DNA of 64,000 nt from Radicibacter daui (lineage in GTDB: Bacteria > Pseudomonadota > Alphaproteobacteria > Radicibacterales > Radicibacteraceae): positions 885,001-949,000 of the forward strand of contig CP131056.1 of NCBI GenBank assembly GCA_030657355.1, read 5' to 3'. The notes beneath the pieces were generated by a model that did not search any database, had not been told where the DNA came from, and worked only from the letters and a program-made list of their open reading frames with translations. Below are positions 53,703-62,283 of the stretch, piece after piece (within the stretch, counting starts at the first letter, position 1; the number at the start of each line of letters is the position of its first letter). A program made the position numbers and the translations under genes.

Positions 53703-54541
53703 TGAATTTCCTCCGGTTTTTCTTGTGCCAGTGAAGCGGGCGCCGGTCCCTCGTAGGTGTAAAGGAAGCGGGGCGGGACCGGGCCCTTGTTCCTGCCGCC
53801 CTGCTGGGTCTGTTCCCAGGCGTGGGCGAGTATTCCAACCGAGCGGGAAAGGCAAAAAAGCCCGCGCGCCAGCGGCGGCGCACAGCCCAGCTCGGCAAAG
53901 ATCACGGCGGTGGCGCCGTCGATATTCATCGGCACCGGGCGGTCGCGACCTTTTGAGAGGGTGGCTTCGACGGCGCTGCCGATATCGGCGAAGCGGCCGG
54001 AAACCGCGCCGCGTCCGGCAGCCTCGCGCACCAGCGCCAGCAGGCGGGGTGCGCGGGGATCGCCATCCTTGTGGAAGCGGTGGCCGAAGCCGGGGATAAA
54101 TTTGGATCGGGTCGCTTGCCAGCCGGCAATTGCCGCGGCGGCGGCCTCCTCAAGGCTCTCGCCAGCCTCAAGGCACCGGTCAATCTCGTAATAGAGCTCC
54201 AGCGTCTGCTGGCCGGCCCCGCCATGCACATCGCCCAGCATATTGACGGCGCTGCCGATGGCGTTGTTGAGCGGCAGGCCGCAGGTAACGGCCATGCGCG
54301 CGGCGGCGATGGAGGGGGCCTGCGGCCCGTGGTCCACGGCGGCGACCAGTGCGGCTTCCAGCAGGTGCGCTTCATCCGCGCTCGGCAGCCGCCCGGCGAC
54401 CATCAGCCAGATCATTGCCGGGAAGCTCACAGTGCCGGCCAGTTCCTCGATCGGGTAACCGCGAAAGCGGATAGTTCCCGGCCGCATCTCGATGATCGAG
54501 GTGCGCCACCAGTCGCGCACCTCGGTCCGGTCGTCGCTCAT
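53699..54541 (-). CDS. Short citrate-synthase-fold protein, probable citryl-/citramalyl-CoA lyase
   Basis: A 280-residue protein of the citrate synthase superfamily, about 150 residues shorter than true citrate synthase. All three catalytic residues can be matched: H106 (GDVHGGAG), H154 (FIPGFGHRF) and D208 (MNIDG). This form is known as citryl-CoA lyase, which cleaves citryl-CoA to acetyl-CoA and oxaloacetate. It overlaps tctC and the CoA-transferase by four bases at each end. A pathway of uptake, CoA transfer and cleavage of citrate, citramalate or a related acid follows (inference). It might also run as a synthase. Confidence 0.82.
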   Translation of the reverse strand: MSDDRTEVRDWWRTSIIEMRPGTIRFRGYPIEELAGTVSFPAMIWLMVAGRLPSADEAHLLEAALVAAVDHGPQAPSIAAARMAVTCGLPLNNAIGSAVNMLGDVHGGAGQQTLELYYEIDRCLEAGESLEEAAAAAIAGWQATRSKFIPGFGHRFHKDGDPRAPRLLALVREAAGRGAVSGRFADIGSAVEATLSKGRDRPVPMNIDGATAVIFAELGCAPPLARGLFCLSRSVGILAHAWEQTQQGGRNKGPVPPRFLYTYEGPAPASLAQEKPEEIQ

Positions 54542-55731
54542 ATCTCACTCCTGTCGCGCATCGTGCTGATCTGGTCCGGGCTAAAGCCGAGGGAGGCCAG
54601 GATGTCGTCGTTGTCCGCCCCCAGCGCCGGTGGTGGTGCTGCTACCGCCGGGGCGATGCCATCGATCTTGATGCCGGTGCGCAGTACCGAGATCGGGCGG
54701 TCCACGCCCGGCGCAGCCGAGAAGCGGGCAATCATGCCGCGCTCGCGGATCACCTCGTGTTCCAGGACTTCCGGCAGCTCCAGCACCGCCCCGGCCGGTA
54801 CGCCGAGCTGGTTGAGTTCGCGTGCCCAGTCACGGGCACTGCGCCCGGCCAGGGACTTCTCGATCTCGGCCTTCAGCGCGGCGCGGTTGCGCTTGCGCTC
54901 TTCGCGGGTGGCAAATTCCGGCCGCTCCAGCAGGTCTTCGCGTCCGATGTGCCGGGCCAGCAGGCGCCATTGCTCATCCTTGTTGGCGGCGATGTTGAGC
55001 GGGCCGGTTCCGGTCATGAAGGTGCCGGACGGGGCGGACGTCAGGTTTTCATTGCCATTGGGGGTGGGCCGCTGGCCGGCGATGAGCCAGTTGGAGACCG
55101 CCCAGCCCATGGTGGCGATCAGCGATTCCAGCATCGACACATCGATGAAGCCGCCGCGCTCGGGGGCGTTGAGGGCAGCGGCAATGGCAAAGGCGGCCGT
55201 CAGCCCGCCAACCGTATCCGCCACCGGATATCCGACACGCAGCGGGGCGCTGCCGGCATCGCCGGTAATCGCCATCACGCCCGAGGTGCCCTGGATGATC
55301 TGGTCATAGGCCGGGCGGTGGGTCCACGGGCCGGTCTGGCCGAAGCCGGAGATGGCGCAATAGATCAGGTTCGGGCGCACCTCTTTCAGCGCCTCATAAC
55401 CAAGGCCAAGGCGGTTCATCACGCCCGGCCGGTAGTTTTCCACCAGCACGTCCGCCGTCGCCACCAGCCGCCGCAGCACCTCGCGCCCGGCCTCGGTCTT
55501 GAGGTTGGCGGTCACGGATTTTTTGCCGGCATTCTGGGCCAGGAACGAGACGCCCATGCCGGCGGCGTTAAGCTCGGGGTCGGCGCCAAGCTGGCGGGCG
55601 AGGTCGCCGGTTTTCGGCACCTCCACCTTGATCACTTCCGCGCCCAGATGCGCCAGCTGATGGCAGCAGAACGGGCCTGCCAGCACGTTGGTCAGGTCGA
55701 GGACGCGGATGCCGTCAAGCGGGCTTTTCAT
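54538..55731 (-). CDS. Class III (CaiB/BaiF) CoA-transferase
   Basis: A 397-residue family III acyl-CoA transferase: PLDGIRVLDLTNVLAGPFCCHQLAHLGAEVIKVE at the start, NAGKKSVTANLKTEAG, ENYRPGVMNRLGLGY, and the catalytic Asp in PAYDQIIQGTSG. It should form a CoA thioester of the organic acid imported by TctABC, for cleavage by the next gene's lyase. The start could be 55731 (AAGAG 8 nt upstream) or six codons earlier at 55749; neither has a strong site. It is first in the operon, divergent from an IclR regulator and its tandem operators. Confidence 0.9.
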   Translation of the reverse strand: MKSPLDGIRVLDLTNVLAGPFCCHQLAHLGAEVIKVEVPKTGDLARQLGADPELNAAGMGVSFLAQNAGKKSVTANLKTEAGREVLRRLVATADVLVENYRPGVMNRLGLGYEALKEVRPNLIYCAISGFGQTGPWTHRPAYDQIIQGTSGVMAITGDAGSAPLRVGYPVADTVGGLTAAFAIAAALNAPERGGFIDVSMLESLIATMGWAVSNWLIAGQRPTPNGNENLTSAPSGTFMTGTGPLNIAANKDEQWRLLARHIGREDLLERPEFATREERKRNRAALKAEIEKSLAGRSARDWARELNQLGVPAGAVLELPEVLEHEVIRERGMIARFSAAPGVDRPISVLRTGIKIDGIAPAVAAPPPALGADNDDILASLGFSPDQISTMRDRSEI

Positions 55732-56121
55732 CTCAAGGCTCTTGTTCATCGGGGCGGAAGGAACGGGTGCGGACGATGCTTGCGGGCAAAGGCCGGGTGT
55801 TCGGCCCCGCCGGTGGGCGGCGTGGCCGTTGAAAGAAAGTTCGTCTGTCGGGAGAGGGCTGATGGGGCGGCGCCAGGCCTGCGGGCGGATTGCTGCGCAA
55901 ACCTGTTGAAACATCCCGGCGAACAGTGTCCTCAATTTCACCTGAAGACGGGGCGGGGATATTCCGGCGGCCGCAGGCGCTCAGGCGCCCTGTGGCTGCA
56001 TCGTGGGTTTCCTCCGTTCGGTTCTTTATGGCGTTCTATCTAACAGAACGACGTTTTATCTAATGAAACGTGATGATATAGATCGGCGGAATTGTCAATG
56101 ACCGTGCCTGAAGGGGGCAGC
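55732..56121. other. Divergent control region between the CoA-transferase and iclR-type genes
   Basis: About 390 bp. The regulator-proximal end is AT-rich and carries two tandem operator-like palindromes at 56032-56070. The CoA-transferase-proximal ~280 bp show no gene or motif that I can support; it may be a long untranslated leader. Confidence 0.4.
56032..56070. promoter_or_regulatory. Tandem IclR-type operators
   Basis: Two 19-bp imperfect palindromes, CGTTCTATCTAACAGAACG (56032-56050) and CGTTTTATCTAATGAAACG (56052-56070), repeat with a 20-bp period (two helical turns) and share CGTTnTATCTAAnnnAACG. They lie 51 bp before the IclR-type gene and upstream of the divergent catabolic operon. 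Confidence 0.75.
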
Positions 56122-56805
56122 ATGTCGGATGCCAAGGGCGTCGAAGCCGTTGAGCGCGCGCTGCAAATCATGGATTGCTTCAGCCCGGGAACGCCGGAGC
56201 TGGGATTGGCGGATATCGCCCGGCAGACCGGCCAGTACAAAAGCACCATCCTGCGCCTTGCCGTTTCACTGGAGCGATTCGGCTATCTGATCCGCATTGA
56301 GGGGGGGCGTTACCGGCTCGGGCCGGCGATCTGGCGGCTGGGCTCCACCTACCGTCAGGGCTTCGATCTTTCGGACATCATGCGCCCGGAGTTGAAGCTG
56401 CTGTCGGACGCCACCAACGAAACGGCGTCCTACTATGTGCGGGAAGGGAACACCCGGACCTGCCTGTTCCGCAGCGAACCCACACGCTCGATCCGCCATT
56501 CGATCGCCGAAGGGGTCAACATGCCTCTTGGGCGCGGGGCAACGGGCAAGATTTTGATGGCCTATTCAGTGCCGCTCGACCCGGCTTATGAGGACATCCG
56601 GGCTGCCGGTTATGCGGTGTCGCTCGGGGAGCGTGATCCGGAGGTCGCGGCCATGGCGGTGCCGATCGCAACGCCGGATGGCCGTCTTCTCGGCGCTATC
56701 GGGGTCTCGGGCCTGATCACGCGCTTCGGACCTGATCGCCATCCGCAGCTTCTGGCCGCGTTGCGCGATTGCCAGAAGCGTCTGACGGACCAGATTACCG
56801 GCTGA
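56122..56805 (+). CDS. IclR-family transcriptional regulator
   Basis: A 227-residue regulator. The N-terminal winged helix-turn-helix is at ~8-65 (AVERALQIMDCF, LGLADIARQTGQYKSTILRLAVSLERFGYL). A C-terminal effector domain (90-225) has the ASYYVREGNTRTCLFRSE, MPLGRGATGKILMAYS and AMAVPIATPDGRLLGAIGVSG motifs. I chose the ATG at 56122 because AAGGGGG precedes it; starts at 56092/56098 are weaker. It is divergent from the CoA-transferase-lyase-tctCBA operon, its likely target. Its stop codon directly abuts that of gpsA. Confidence 0.93.
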   Translation: MSDAKGVEAVERALQIMDCFSPGTPELGLADIARQTGQYKSTILRLAVSLERFGYLIRIEGGRYRLGPAIWRLGSTYRQGFDLSDIMRPELKLLSDATNETASYYVREGNTRTCLFRSEPTRSIRHSIAEGVNMPLGRGATGKILMAYSVPLDPAYEDIRAAGYAVSLGERDPEVAAMAVPIATPDGRLLGAIGVSGLITRFGPDRHPQLLAALRDCQKRLTDQITG

Positions 56806-57804
56806 TCAGTTGCTTTCCGCGCGGAAGGGGCGGGAGAGCAGGGCTTCCAGAATGGAGGCCGGACTTGCCCCGTCTTCCAGAATGGCGCGTACCCCGCCGC
56901 AGATCGGCATGTCGACGCCATGGCGGGCCGCCAGCGCTGCCAGCGGGCCGGCGGTGCTGGCGCCTTCTGCAACGCTCACGCGGGTGGCGAGAATCTCATC
57001 CAGCGTCTTGCCCTCTCCCAGCGCAACGCCGAGCGACATGTTGCGCGACTGGGGGGAGTTGCAGGTGAGCGTCAGGTCGCCAAGGCCGGAAAGCCCCATC
57101 AGCGTTTCCCGCTCGCCGCCCAATGCCAGGCTTAGCCGCCCGATCTCGGCAAGGCCGCGCGTTACCAGTGCGGCGCGGGCGTTATCCCCGAGCTTCATAC
57201 CGAGGGTAATACCACAGGCAATGGCGAGCACGTTCTTGACCGCGCCGCCCACCTCGGCGCCGACCACGTCGTGCGACCAGTAGGGACGCAGGCTGCGCGT
57301 GCCGATCATCTCGACAAGGCGCCAGCCGGTCTCCTTATTTGCGCAGGCGAGCGTCACCGCCGTTGGCAGGCCGCGAGCCACTTCGGCCGCGAAGGTCGGG
57401 CCGGAGAGCACGGCCACTTCATGGCCGGGCAGGCACTCGCGGGCAACTTCGCTCATCAACGCGCCGGTGCCGGCTTCGATGCCTTTGGCGCAGAGTAGCA
57501 AAGGCGCGCCCGGGGCCAGATGGGCGGCAAGGGCAGTGCCCCACTGGCGCAGATGCTGGGCCGGTACGACCAGAATGGCGGCATCCGCCTCCTCTGCTGC
57601 CGTCAGGCTGGCGGTCGGCTGGATGGCCTCTGCCAGTGGCACGCCCGGCAGGTAGCGGCTGTTTTCGCGGGCGGTTGCCATGGCAAGGGCGGCTTCCGGC
57701 GAACGCATCCACAGATGCACATCGTTGCCGGCACCGGCGGTAGCCTGCGCCAGCGCCGTGCCCCAGGCGCCGGCCCCGAGGATGAAGAGGCGCGCACCGC
57801 TCAT
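56806..57804 (-). CDS. gpsA: Glycerol-3-phosphate dehydrogenase [NAD(P)+]
   Basis: A 332-residue cytosolic enzyme that makes sn-glycerol-3-phosphate from dihydroxyacetone phosphate for phospholipid synthesis. Cofactor motif [14 protein letters not shown], then [35 protein letters not shown], the catalytic Lys in [14 protein letters not shown], and [18 protein letters not shown]. It overlaps tsaD by four bases and follows it. The two genes abut in many alphaproteobacteria. Confidence 0.97.
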   Translation of the reverse strand: MSGARLFILGAGAWGTALAQATAGAGNDVHLWMRSPEAALAMATARENSRYLPGVPLAEAIQPTASLTAAEEADAAILVVPAQHLRQWGTALAAHLAPGAPLLLCAKGIEAGTGALMSEVARECLPGHEVAVLSGPTFAAEVARGLPTAVTLACANKETGWRLVEMIGTRSLRPYWSHDVVGAEVGGAVKNVLAIACGITLGMKLGDNARAALVTRGLAEIGRLSLALGGERETLMGLSGLGDLTLTCNSPQSRNMSLGVALGEGKTLDEILATRVSVAEGASTAGPLAALAARHGVDMPICGGVRAILEDGASPASILEALLSRPFRAESN

Positions 57805-58901
57805 GCCTTTACTCCCGCGCCCGGTTTGGGTTCGGCATCGGGATCGAGCGGCCAGCGCGGGCGCGGCGCAAAATCGAGCCCGCTGGTCTCGCCGCGGCGG
57901 AAATGCTCAAGGCCGGCCCAGGCGATCATGGCGGCATTATCGGTGCAAAGCCCGATGGGCGGTGCCACGAAATCGAGCCCGTTTTCCCCGGCAAGCGCGG
58001 TCAGGCGCGCGCGCAGGTATTTGTTGGCGGCAACGCCGCCCGCGACCACAAGGCTCTGCCCTTCGGGATGGCGCTGGCGGAACAGCCGGATGGCCCGGCG
58101 CGTACGGTCGACGAGCGAGTCGCCCACCGACTTCTGGAAGGCTGCCGAGAGATCGGCAATGTCCTGTTCCGTCGGATTTTCCAGCTTCTCCAGTTCGCGT
58201 CTCACCGCGGTCTTGAGGCCGGAGAAGGAAAAGTCGCAGTCATCGCGGCCAATCATCGGTCGCGGCAGCGCAAAGCGGCTGGCATCGCCTTTGGCAGCGG
58301 CGGCCTCGAGCCGCGGGCCGCCGGGATAACTAAGGCCCATCAGCTTGGCCGATTTGTCGAAAGCCTCGCCCACCGCATCGTCGATGGTGGTGCCAAGGCG
58401 GGTATAATCGCCGGGCCCGGAGACGATCAGCAACTGGCAATGCCCGCCGGAGACGAGCAGCAGCAGGTAGGGAAAAGCCACATCGTCGGTAAGGCGCGGC
58501 GTCAGCGCATGGCCTTCAAGATGGTTGACGGCAAGGAAAGGCAGGCCGCGGGCGGCGGCAAGGCCCTTGGCCATCATCACGCCCACGATCACCCCGCCAA
58601 TGAGGCCCGGGCCGCCGGTGGCGGCCACGGCGTCGATGTCCTCCCAGTCACAGCCGGATTTTTCCAGCGCCTGCGCCACCAGACCCGGCAGATGCGCAAG
58701 ATGCGCTCGGGCAGCAACCTCCGGCACCACGCCGCCATAGGGGGCGTGGTCGTCCAGCTGGCTCAGCACGACATTGGCCAGAATATTGCGCTCGCCATCC
58801 ACCACGGCAGCGGCGGTCTCGTCGCAGCTGGTCTCGATACCCAGCACGATGGGGCCTTTTGCCGGGGCGGCAGGATCAAGCTTGGGGTTGCTGTTCGTCA
58901 T
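57801..58901 (-). CDS. tsaD: tRNA N6-adenosine threonylcarbamoyltransferase TsaD
   Basis: A 366-residue ASKHA-fold enzyme of the t6A tRNA modification complex (with TsaB, TsaE, TsaC). It starts with [18 protein letters not shown]. The iron-binding HLEGH motif is in [15 protein letters not shown], the phosphate loop is [11 protein letters not shown], and [12 protein letters not shown] and [12 protein letters not shown] follow. It is divergent from hemC with only 24 bp between the start codons, so each promoter must overlap the other's leader or coding region. Confidence 0.97.
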   Translation of the reverse strand: MTNSNPKLDPAAPAKGPIVLGIETSCDETAAAVVDGERNILANVVLSQLDDHAPYGGVVPEVAARAHLAHLPGLVAQALEKSGCDWEDIDAVAATGGPGLIGGVIVGVMMAKGLAAARGLPFLAVNHLEGHALTPRLTDDVAFPYLLLLVSGGHCQLLIVSGPGDYTRLGTTIDDAVGEAFDKSAKLMGLSYPGGPRLEAAAAKGDASRFALPRPMIGRDDCDFSFSGLKTAVRRELEKLENPTEQDIADLSAAFQKSVGDSLVDRTRRAIRLFRQRHPEGQSLVVAGGVAANKYLRARLTALAGENGLDFVAPPIGLCTDNAAMIAWAGLEHFRRGETSGLDFAPRPRWPLDPDAEPKPGAGVKA

Positions 58902-58925
58902 AAGCCCTCATAAACATCGTCCCTC

Positions 58926-59855
58926 ATGAAGGCTCAACTGAAAATCGGCACCCGTGGCAGTCCGCTGGCTCTTGTCCAGGCCGAAGCGACGCGCGACCTG
59001 CTGGCCGCCGCCCATCCCGAGCTTGCCGCTCCGGGGGTGATCGAGATCGTCGTCTTCCGCACCAGCGGAGATCGTCTCTTCGATCGGTCGCTGGCCGATG
59101 CCGGTGGAAAAGGCCTGTTTACCAAGGAGATCGAGGAAGCGCTGCTGGCCGGCGACATCGATCTTGCCGTCCATTGCATGAAGGATGTGGCAACCCGCCT
59201 GCCGGCCGGTCTCAGCATCCCCTGTTATCTTCCGCGCGAAGATACGCGCGATGCATGGCTTTCCCGTGACGGAAAGCTGCTGGACGACTTGCCGGCGGGC
59301 AGCCTTGTTGGCACCGCGGGGCTGCGCCGTCAGGCCCAGATTCTTCTGCGCCGGCCCGATTTGCGCGTCGGCATCCTGCGCGGCAGCGTCGATACCCGCA
59401 TCGCCAAGCTGAAGGCGGGAGAGTGCGACGCTACGCTGCTGGCCATCGCAGGGCTTAACCGTCTCGGCAAGGCGCATCTGGCAACCGCCATCTTTGAGCC
59501 GGCGGAGATGTTGCCGGCGGTGGCGCAGGGCGCGCTCGGTCTCCAGATCCGGGAGAGTGACGAGCGTGCCGCAGCGTTGATAGCCCCGCTCAACTGTTCC
59601 GAGACGGCAACCCGCGTGATCGCAGAGCGGGCCTTCCTTGCCGCGCTCGACGGTTCCTGCCGCACGCCGATTGCCGCGCTGGCGGTGCTGGAGGGCGAGA
59701 CGCTCAGCCTTGAAGGGTTTGCCGCCCGCATCGATGGACGCGATCCCCGGCGCATCAGCCGTAAGGGCCCGGCAGCTGATGCCGCACGTCTCGGCTTCGA
59801 GGCCGGCGCCGAGGTCAAGGCCGGCCTTCCCGCCGATTTCTTTTCCGGTCCCTGA
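58926..59855 (+). CDS. hemC: Porphobilinogen deaminase (hydroxymethylbilane synthase)
   Basis: A 309-residue enzyme that joins four porphobilinogens into hydroxymethylbilane. It has IGTRGSPLALVQA, the catalytic-Asp segment GGKGLFTKEIEEALLAGDIDLAVHCMKDV, TAGLRRQAQILLRRPDL, RGSVDTRIAKL and the dipyrromethane-cofactor cysteine C245 in LDGSCRTPIAAL. It is the first gene of hemC-hemD-Mic60-hemY and shares one base with the hemD start (TGATG). Confidence 0.97.
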   Translation: MKAQLKIGTRGSPLALVQAEATRDLLAAAHPELAAPGVIEIVVFRTSGDRLFDRSLADAGGKGLFTKEIEEALLAGDIDLAVHCMKDVATRLPAGLSIPCYLPREDTRDAWLSRDGKLLDDLPAGSLVGTAGLRRQAQILLRRPDLRVGILRGSVDTRIAKLKAGECDATLLAIAGLNRLGKAHLATAIFEPAEMLPAVAQGALGLQIRESDERAAALIAPLNCSETATRVIAERAFLAALDGSCRTPIAALAVLEGETLSLEGFAARIDGRDPRRISRKGPAADAARLGFEAGAEVKAGLPADFFSGP

Positions 59856-60571
59856 TGGCCCGGGTGCTCGTCACCCGGCCGCTTGAGGATGCGGCGCCGC
59901 TGGCCGCCTGGCTTGAGGCGGCGGGGCACGAGGCCGTGCTGGCCCCCTTGCTTGAAATCCGTCCCCTTGCCGACGCCACTATCGATCTGGCGGGCGTGCA
60001 GGCGGTGCTGGTCACCAGCGCCAACGGCATCCGTGCACTGGCGGCACTCACGGACCGGCGGGACCTGCCGGTGCTTGCCGTCGGGGCCGGCAGCGCGGCG
60101 GAAGCTACCGGCCTCGGCTTCGGCGCGGTGGAGAGCGCCGGCGGCGATGTCAGCGCCCTGGCGGCGCTGGTGCAGCAGCGTCTCGACCCGACGGCAGGCG
60201 CGCTCTTTCATCCTGCCGCTTCCGTACGGGCGGGGGATCTTGCGGCGCTGCTCGAGCCGCGAGGCTTCCAGATGCGCCGTCAGGTGCTGTACGAGGCAGT
60301 ACAGGCAACGCGCTTTCCGGAGGTGGTTCTGGAAGATTTGCGTACGAAAAGGCTGGATGCTGCGACGTTTTTTTCTCCCCGTACGGCCCAAAGCTTTGTA
60401 CGCTTGACCGAGTTGTACCGGATTGAGGACTGCTGCCGCGCGTTGACGGCCTATTGCCTGAGCCCTGCGGTGGCCGCCGCCTTGCGGGGGCTGGGCTGGG
60501 CAGGCGTCGTTACGGCAGCGCAGCCTGATCTGCCTGCGCTTCAGCAGGTGCTGGCTGCGGGTCTGGCCTGA
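59855..60571 (+). CDS. hemD: Uroporphyrinogen-III synthase
   Basis: A 238-residue enzyme that closes hydroxymethylbilane with ring-D inversion. The sequence is weakly conserved, as usual for HemD. The N-terminal VLVTRPLEDAAPLAAWLEAAGHEAVLAPLLEIRPL, the VQAVLVTSANGIRALA strand-loop, and the C-terminal TFFSPRTAQSFVRL and ALRGLGWAGVVTAAQPDLPALQQVL segments identify it. Translation is coupled to hemC by the one-base overlap. Confidence 0.93.
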   Translation: MARVLVTRPLEDAAPLAAWLEAAGHEAVLAPLLEIRPLADATIDLAGVQAVLVTSANGIRALAALTDRRDLPVLAVGAGSAAEATGLGFGAVESAGGDVSALAALVQQRLDPTAGALFHPAASVRAGDLAALLEPRGFQMRRQVLYEAVQATRFPEVVLEDLRTKRLDAATFFSPRTAQSFVRLTELYRIEDCCRALTAYCLSPAVAAALRGLGWAGVVTAAQPDLPALQQVLAAGLA

Positions 60572-60628
60572 GCCGGGCAAGGACATAACGGCCCGGAGGC
60601 CGGCAGAAGGGAGCGGGGAGCAGGAGCG

Positions 60629-62224
60629 ATGCAGGATCATTCCGCCGGCACGGCTTCGGGCGACGGCCAGCGTGCCGCCACCACCGAAGCGATCATCGAG
60701 GCCTTCGGCGGCATTCGCCCGATGGCCAAGAAGCTCGGCGCTCCGGTGACCACCATCCAGTACTGGAAGAAGGCTGGCCGCATTCCGGTGGTGCGCCATG
60801 GCGACATTCTCGCCGCCGCTGCCGCCAACGGCATCACCGGCGTCGACGCCGCCCTACTGGCGAAGACCGACGGCGATATGCCTGCGGGTGAGGAGAAACC
60901 CGCCATCGCACTGCCCGCCGGGCCGGTCAGGACGACGCCGGTAGATACGACGAAGGAAAAGGACCCCGGTTCCCCCGAGATGAAGACCAGTCAGGAAAGC
61001 GCGAACCCGCCGAAGCCGGCTCCCGAAAAGGCCGCCGCCGAAAAGCCGGTGGAAAAGCCAGCGCCGGCTCCGGCAAAGACAAACTCCTCTGCCAGTGATT
61101 CTGCAGCGACTGCCGCTGCCGCTCCGGCCCGGGGTGGCAGTGCTTTCCCGGGTGTCGTCGCTGTTCTGGCACTTGTGGTGGCCGTGATCGCGCTTGCCTT
61201 GCCGCATCTGCGGGGACCCGTTGGCGCCGCCATCGGGTCCGGCCCGGCGGAAAAGCTGCTGGGGCCCGATCCTTCCGCCCGCATCAGGGCGCTGGAGGGC
61301 GAGGTGGCGACCCTCAAGGCCAGTGCCGATCCGGCCGCCCTCGGTGTGCTCTCCGGCAAGGTCAGCGATCTGGCCTCCTCGCTCCAGCAGATCGGGGGCG
61401 AGCTCAAGCTGGCGCAGGAGAGCGCAGCCTCGTTGCCGGCCGATACCGCCACGCGCCTTCAGGCGATGGAAGGCCGTCTGGCCGCTGCCGAGCGCAGCCT
61501 GCAGGAATTTACCGCCGCCCTTGGCAAGGTGGATATCGAGAGCGTGACCAAGCTCACCGCCACGGTCGCCAGCATGCAGGACATGCAGGGCCGTCAGGGC
61601 AAGGATATCAGCGACCTCGACGAAGGAATGCGCCGGGTGAGCGAGCGGCTTGGCGTTGCGGAGCAGCAGCTGGCAGACCAGTTGCACGACAACCTCGCCA
61701 ACGAGGCGGTGCTCTATGCCGCGCTCAAGGTGGGCCAGTCGCTGGAAACGGCCGATCCTTACGACAAGGCGCTCGCCAATATGGCGGCGCTGGTGGGAGA
61801 GGATGCGGATTTCACCGCCCCGCTGGAGACGCTTCAGGCTTATGCCGAAAGCGGCGTGCCCACGCTGGATGACCTGCGGGACGGCTTCCGCGCCACCATC
61901 CCGGCCATCATCGCGGCAACGGCCGGCGATGACCGCCCGTGGTGGCAGAAGACGCTCGATACCGTCTCTGGCCTCGTCTCCATCCGGCTTGAGCCGGGCG
62001 AGGATCATGGCGAGAGCGTGCGCGGCGTGATCGCGCGGACGGAGTCGCGCCTCAACGCGGCCGATCTTGCCGGTGCCGTCTCTGCGCTGCAGGAGCTCTC
62101 CGGACCGCCGGCAGAGGCAGCGGCCGGGTGGCTCAAGACCGCGCAGGACCGTCTCGCCGTCGATGCCGCGCAGCGCACGATGTCTGACATCGCGCTGTCG
62201 CGCCTTACCGGCGCAGCTGACTGA
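60629..62224 (+). CDS. Alphaproteobacterial Mic60/mitofilin-family protein with N-terminal HTH-like domain
   Basis: A 531-residue inner-membrane protein. Residues ~17-55 resemble a small Cro-like helix-turn-helix (IIEAFGGIRPMAKKLGAPVTTIQYWKKAGRIP, the carph-isopro type). An Ala/Pro/Lys-rich linker follows, then one membrane helix at ~171-190, a periplasmic coiled coil (~215-380), and a C-terminal mitofilin domain. Mic60 shapes cristae in mitochondria, and its alphaproteobacterial relatives shape intracytoplasmic membranes. The position between hemCD and hemY is typical. The HTH-like domain on the cytoplasmic side is the odd part. GGAGCAGGAG precedes the ATG. Confidence 0.85.
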   Translation: MQDHSAGTASGDGQRAATTEAIIEAFGGIRPMAKKLGAPVTTIQYWKKAGRIPVVRHGDILAAAAANGITGVDAALLAKTDGDMPAGEEKPAIALPAGPVRTTPVDTTKEKDPGSPEMKTSQESANPPKPAPEKAAAEKPVEKPAPAPAKTNSSASDSAATAAAAPARGGSAFPGVVAVLALVVAVIALALPHLRGPVGAAIGSGPAEKLLGPDPSARIRALEGEVATLKASADPAALGVLSGKVSDLASSLQQIGGELKLAQESAASLPADTATRLQAMEGRLAAAERSLQEFTAALGKVDIESVTKLTATVASMQDMQGRQGKDISDLDEGMRRVSERLGVAEQQLADQLHDNLANEAVLYAALKVGQSLETADPYDKALANMAALVGEDADFTAPLETLQAYAESGVPTLDDLRDGFRATIPAIIAATAGDDRPWWQKTLDTVSGLVSIRLEPGEDHGESVRGVIARTESRLNAADLAGAVSALQELSGPPAEAAAGWLKTAQDRLAVDAAQRTMSDIALSRLTGAAD

Positions 62225-62283
62225 TCAACCCGGCGGGCTCCCCGAACGCGGGCGCAAGTAAAGACAAGGGGCAGGACACGGCA

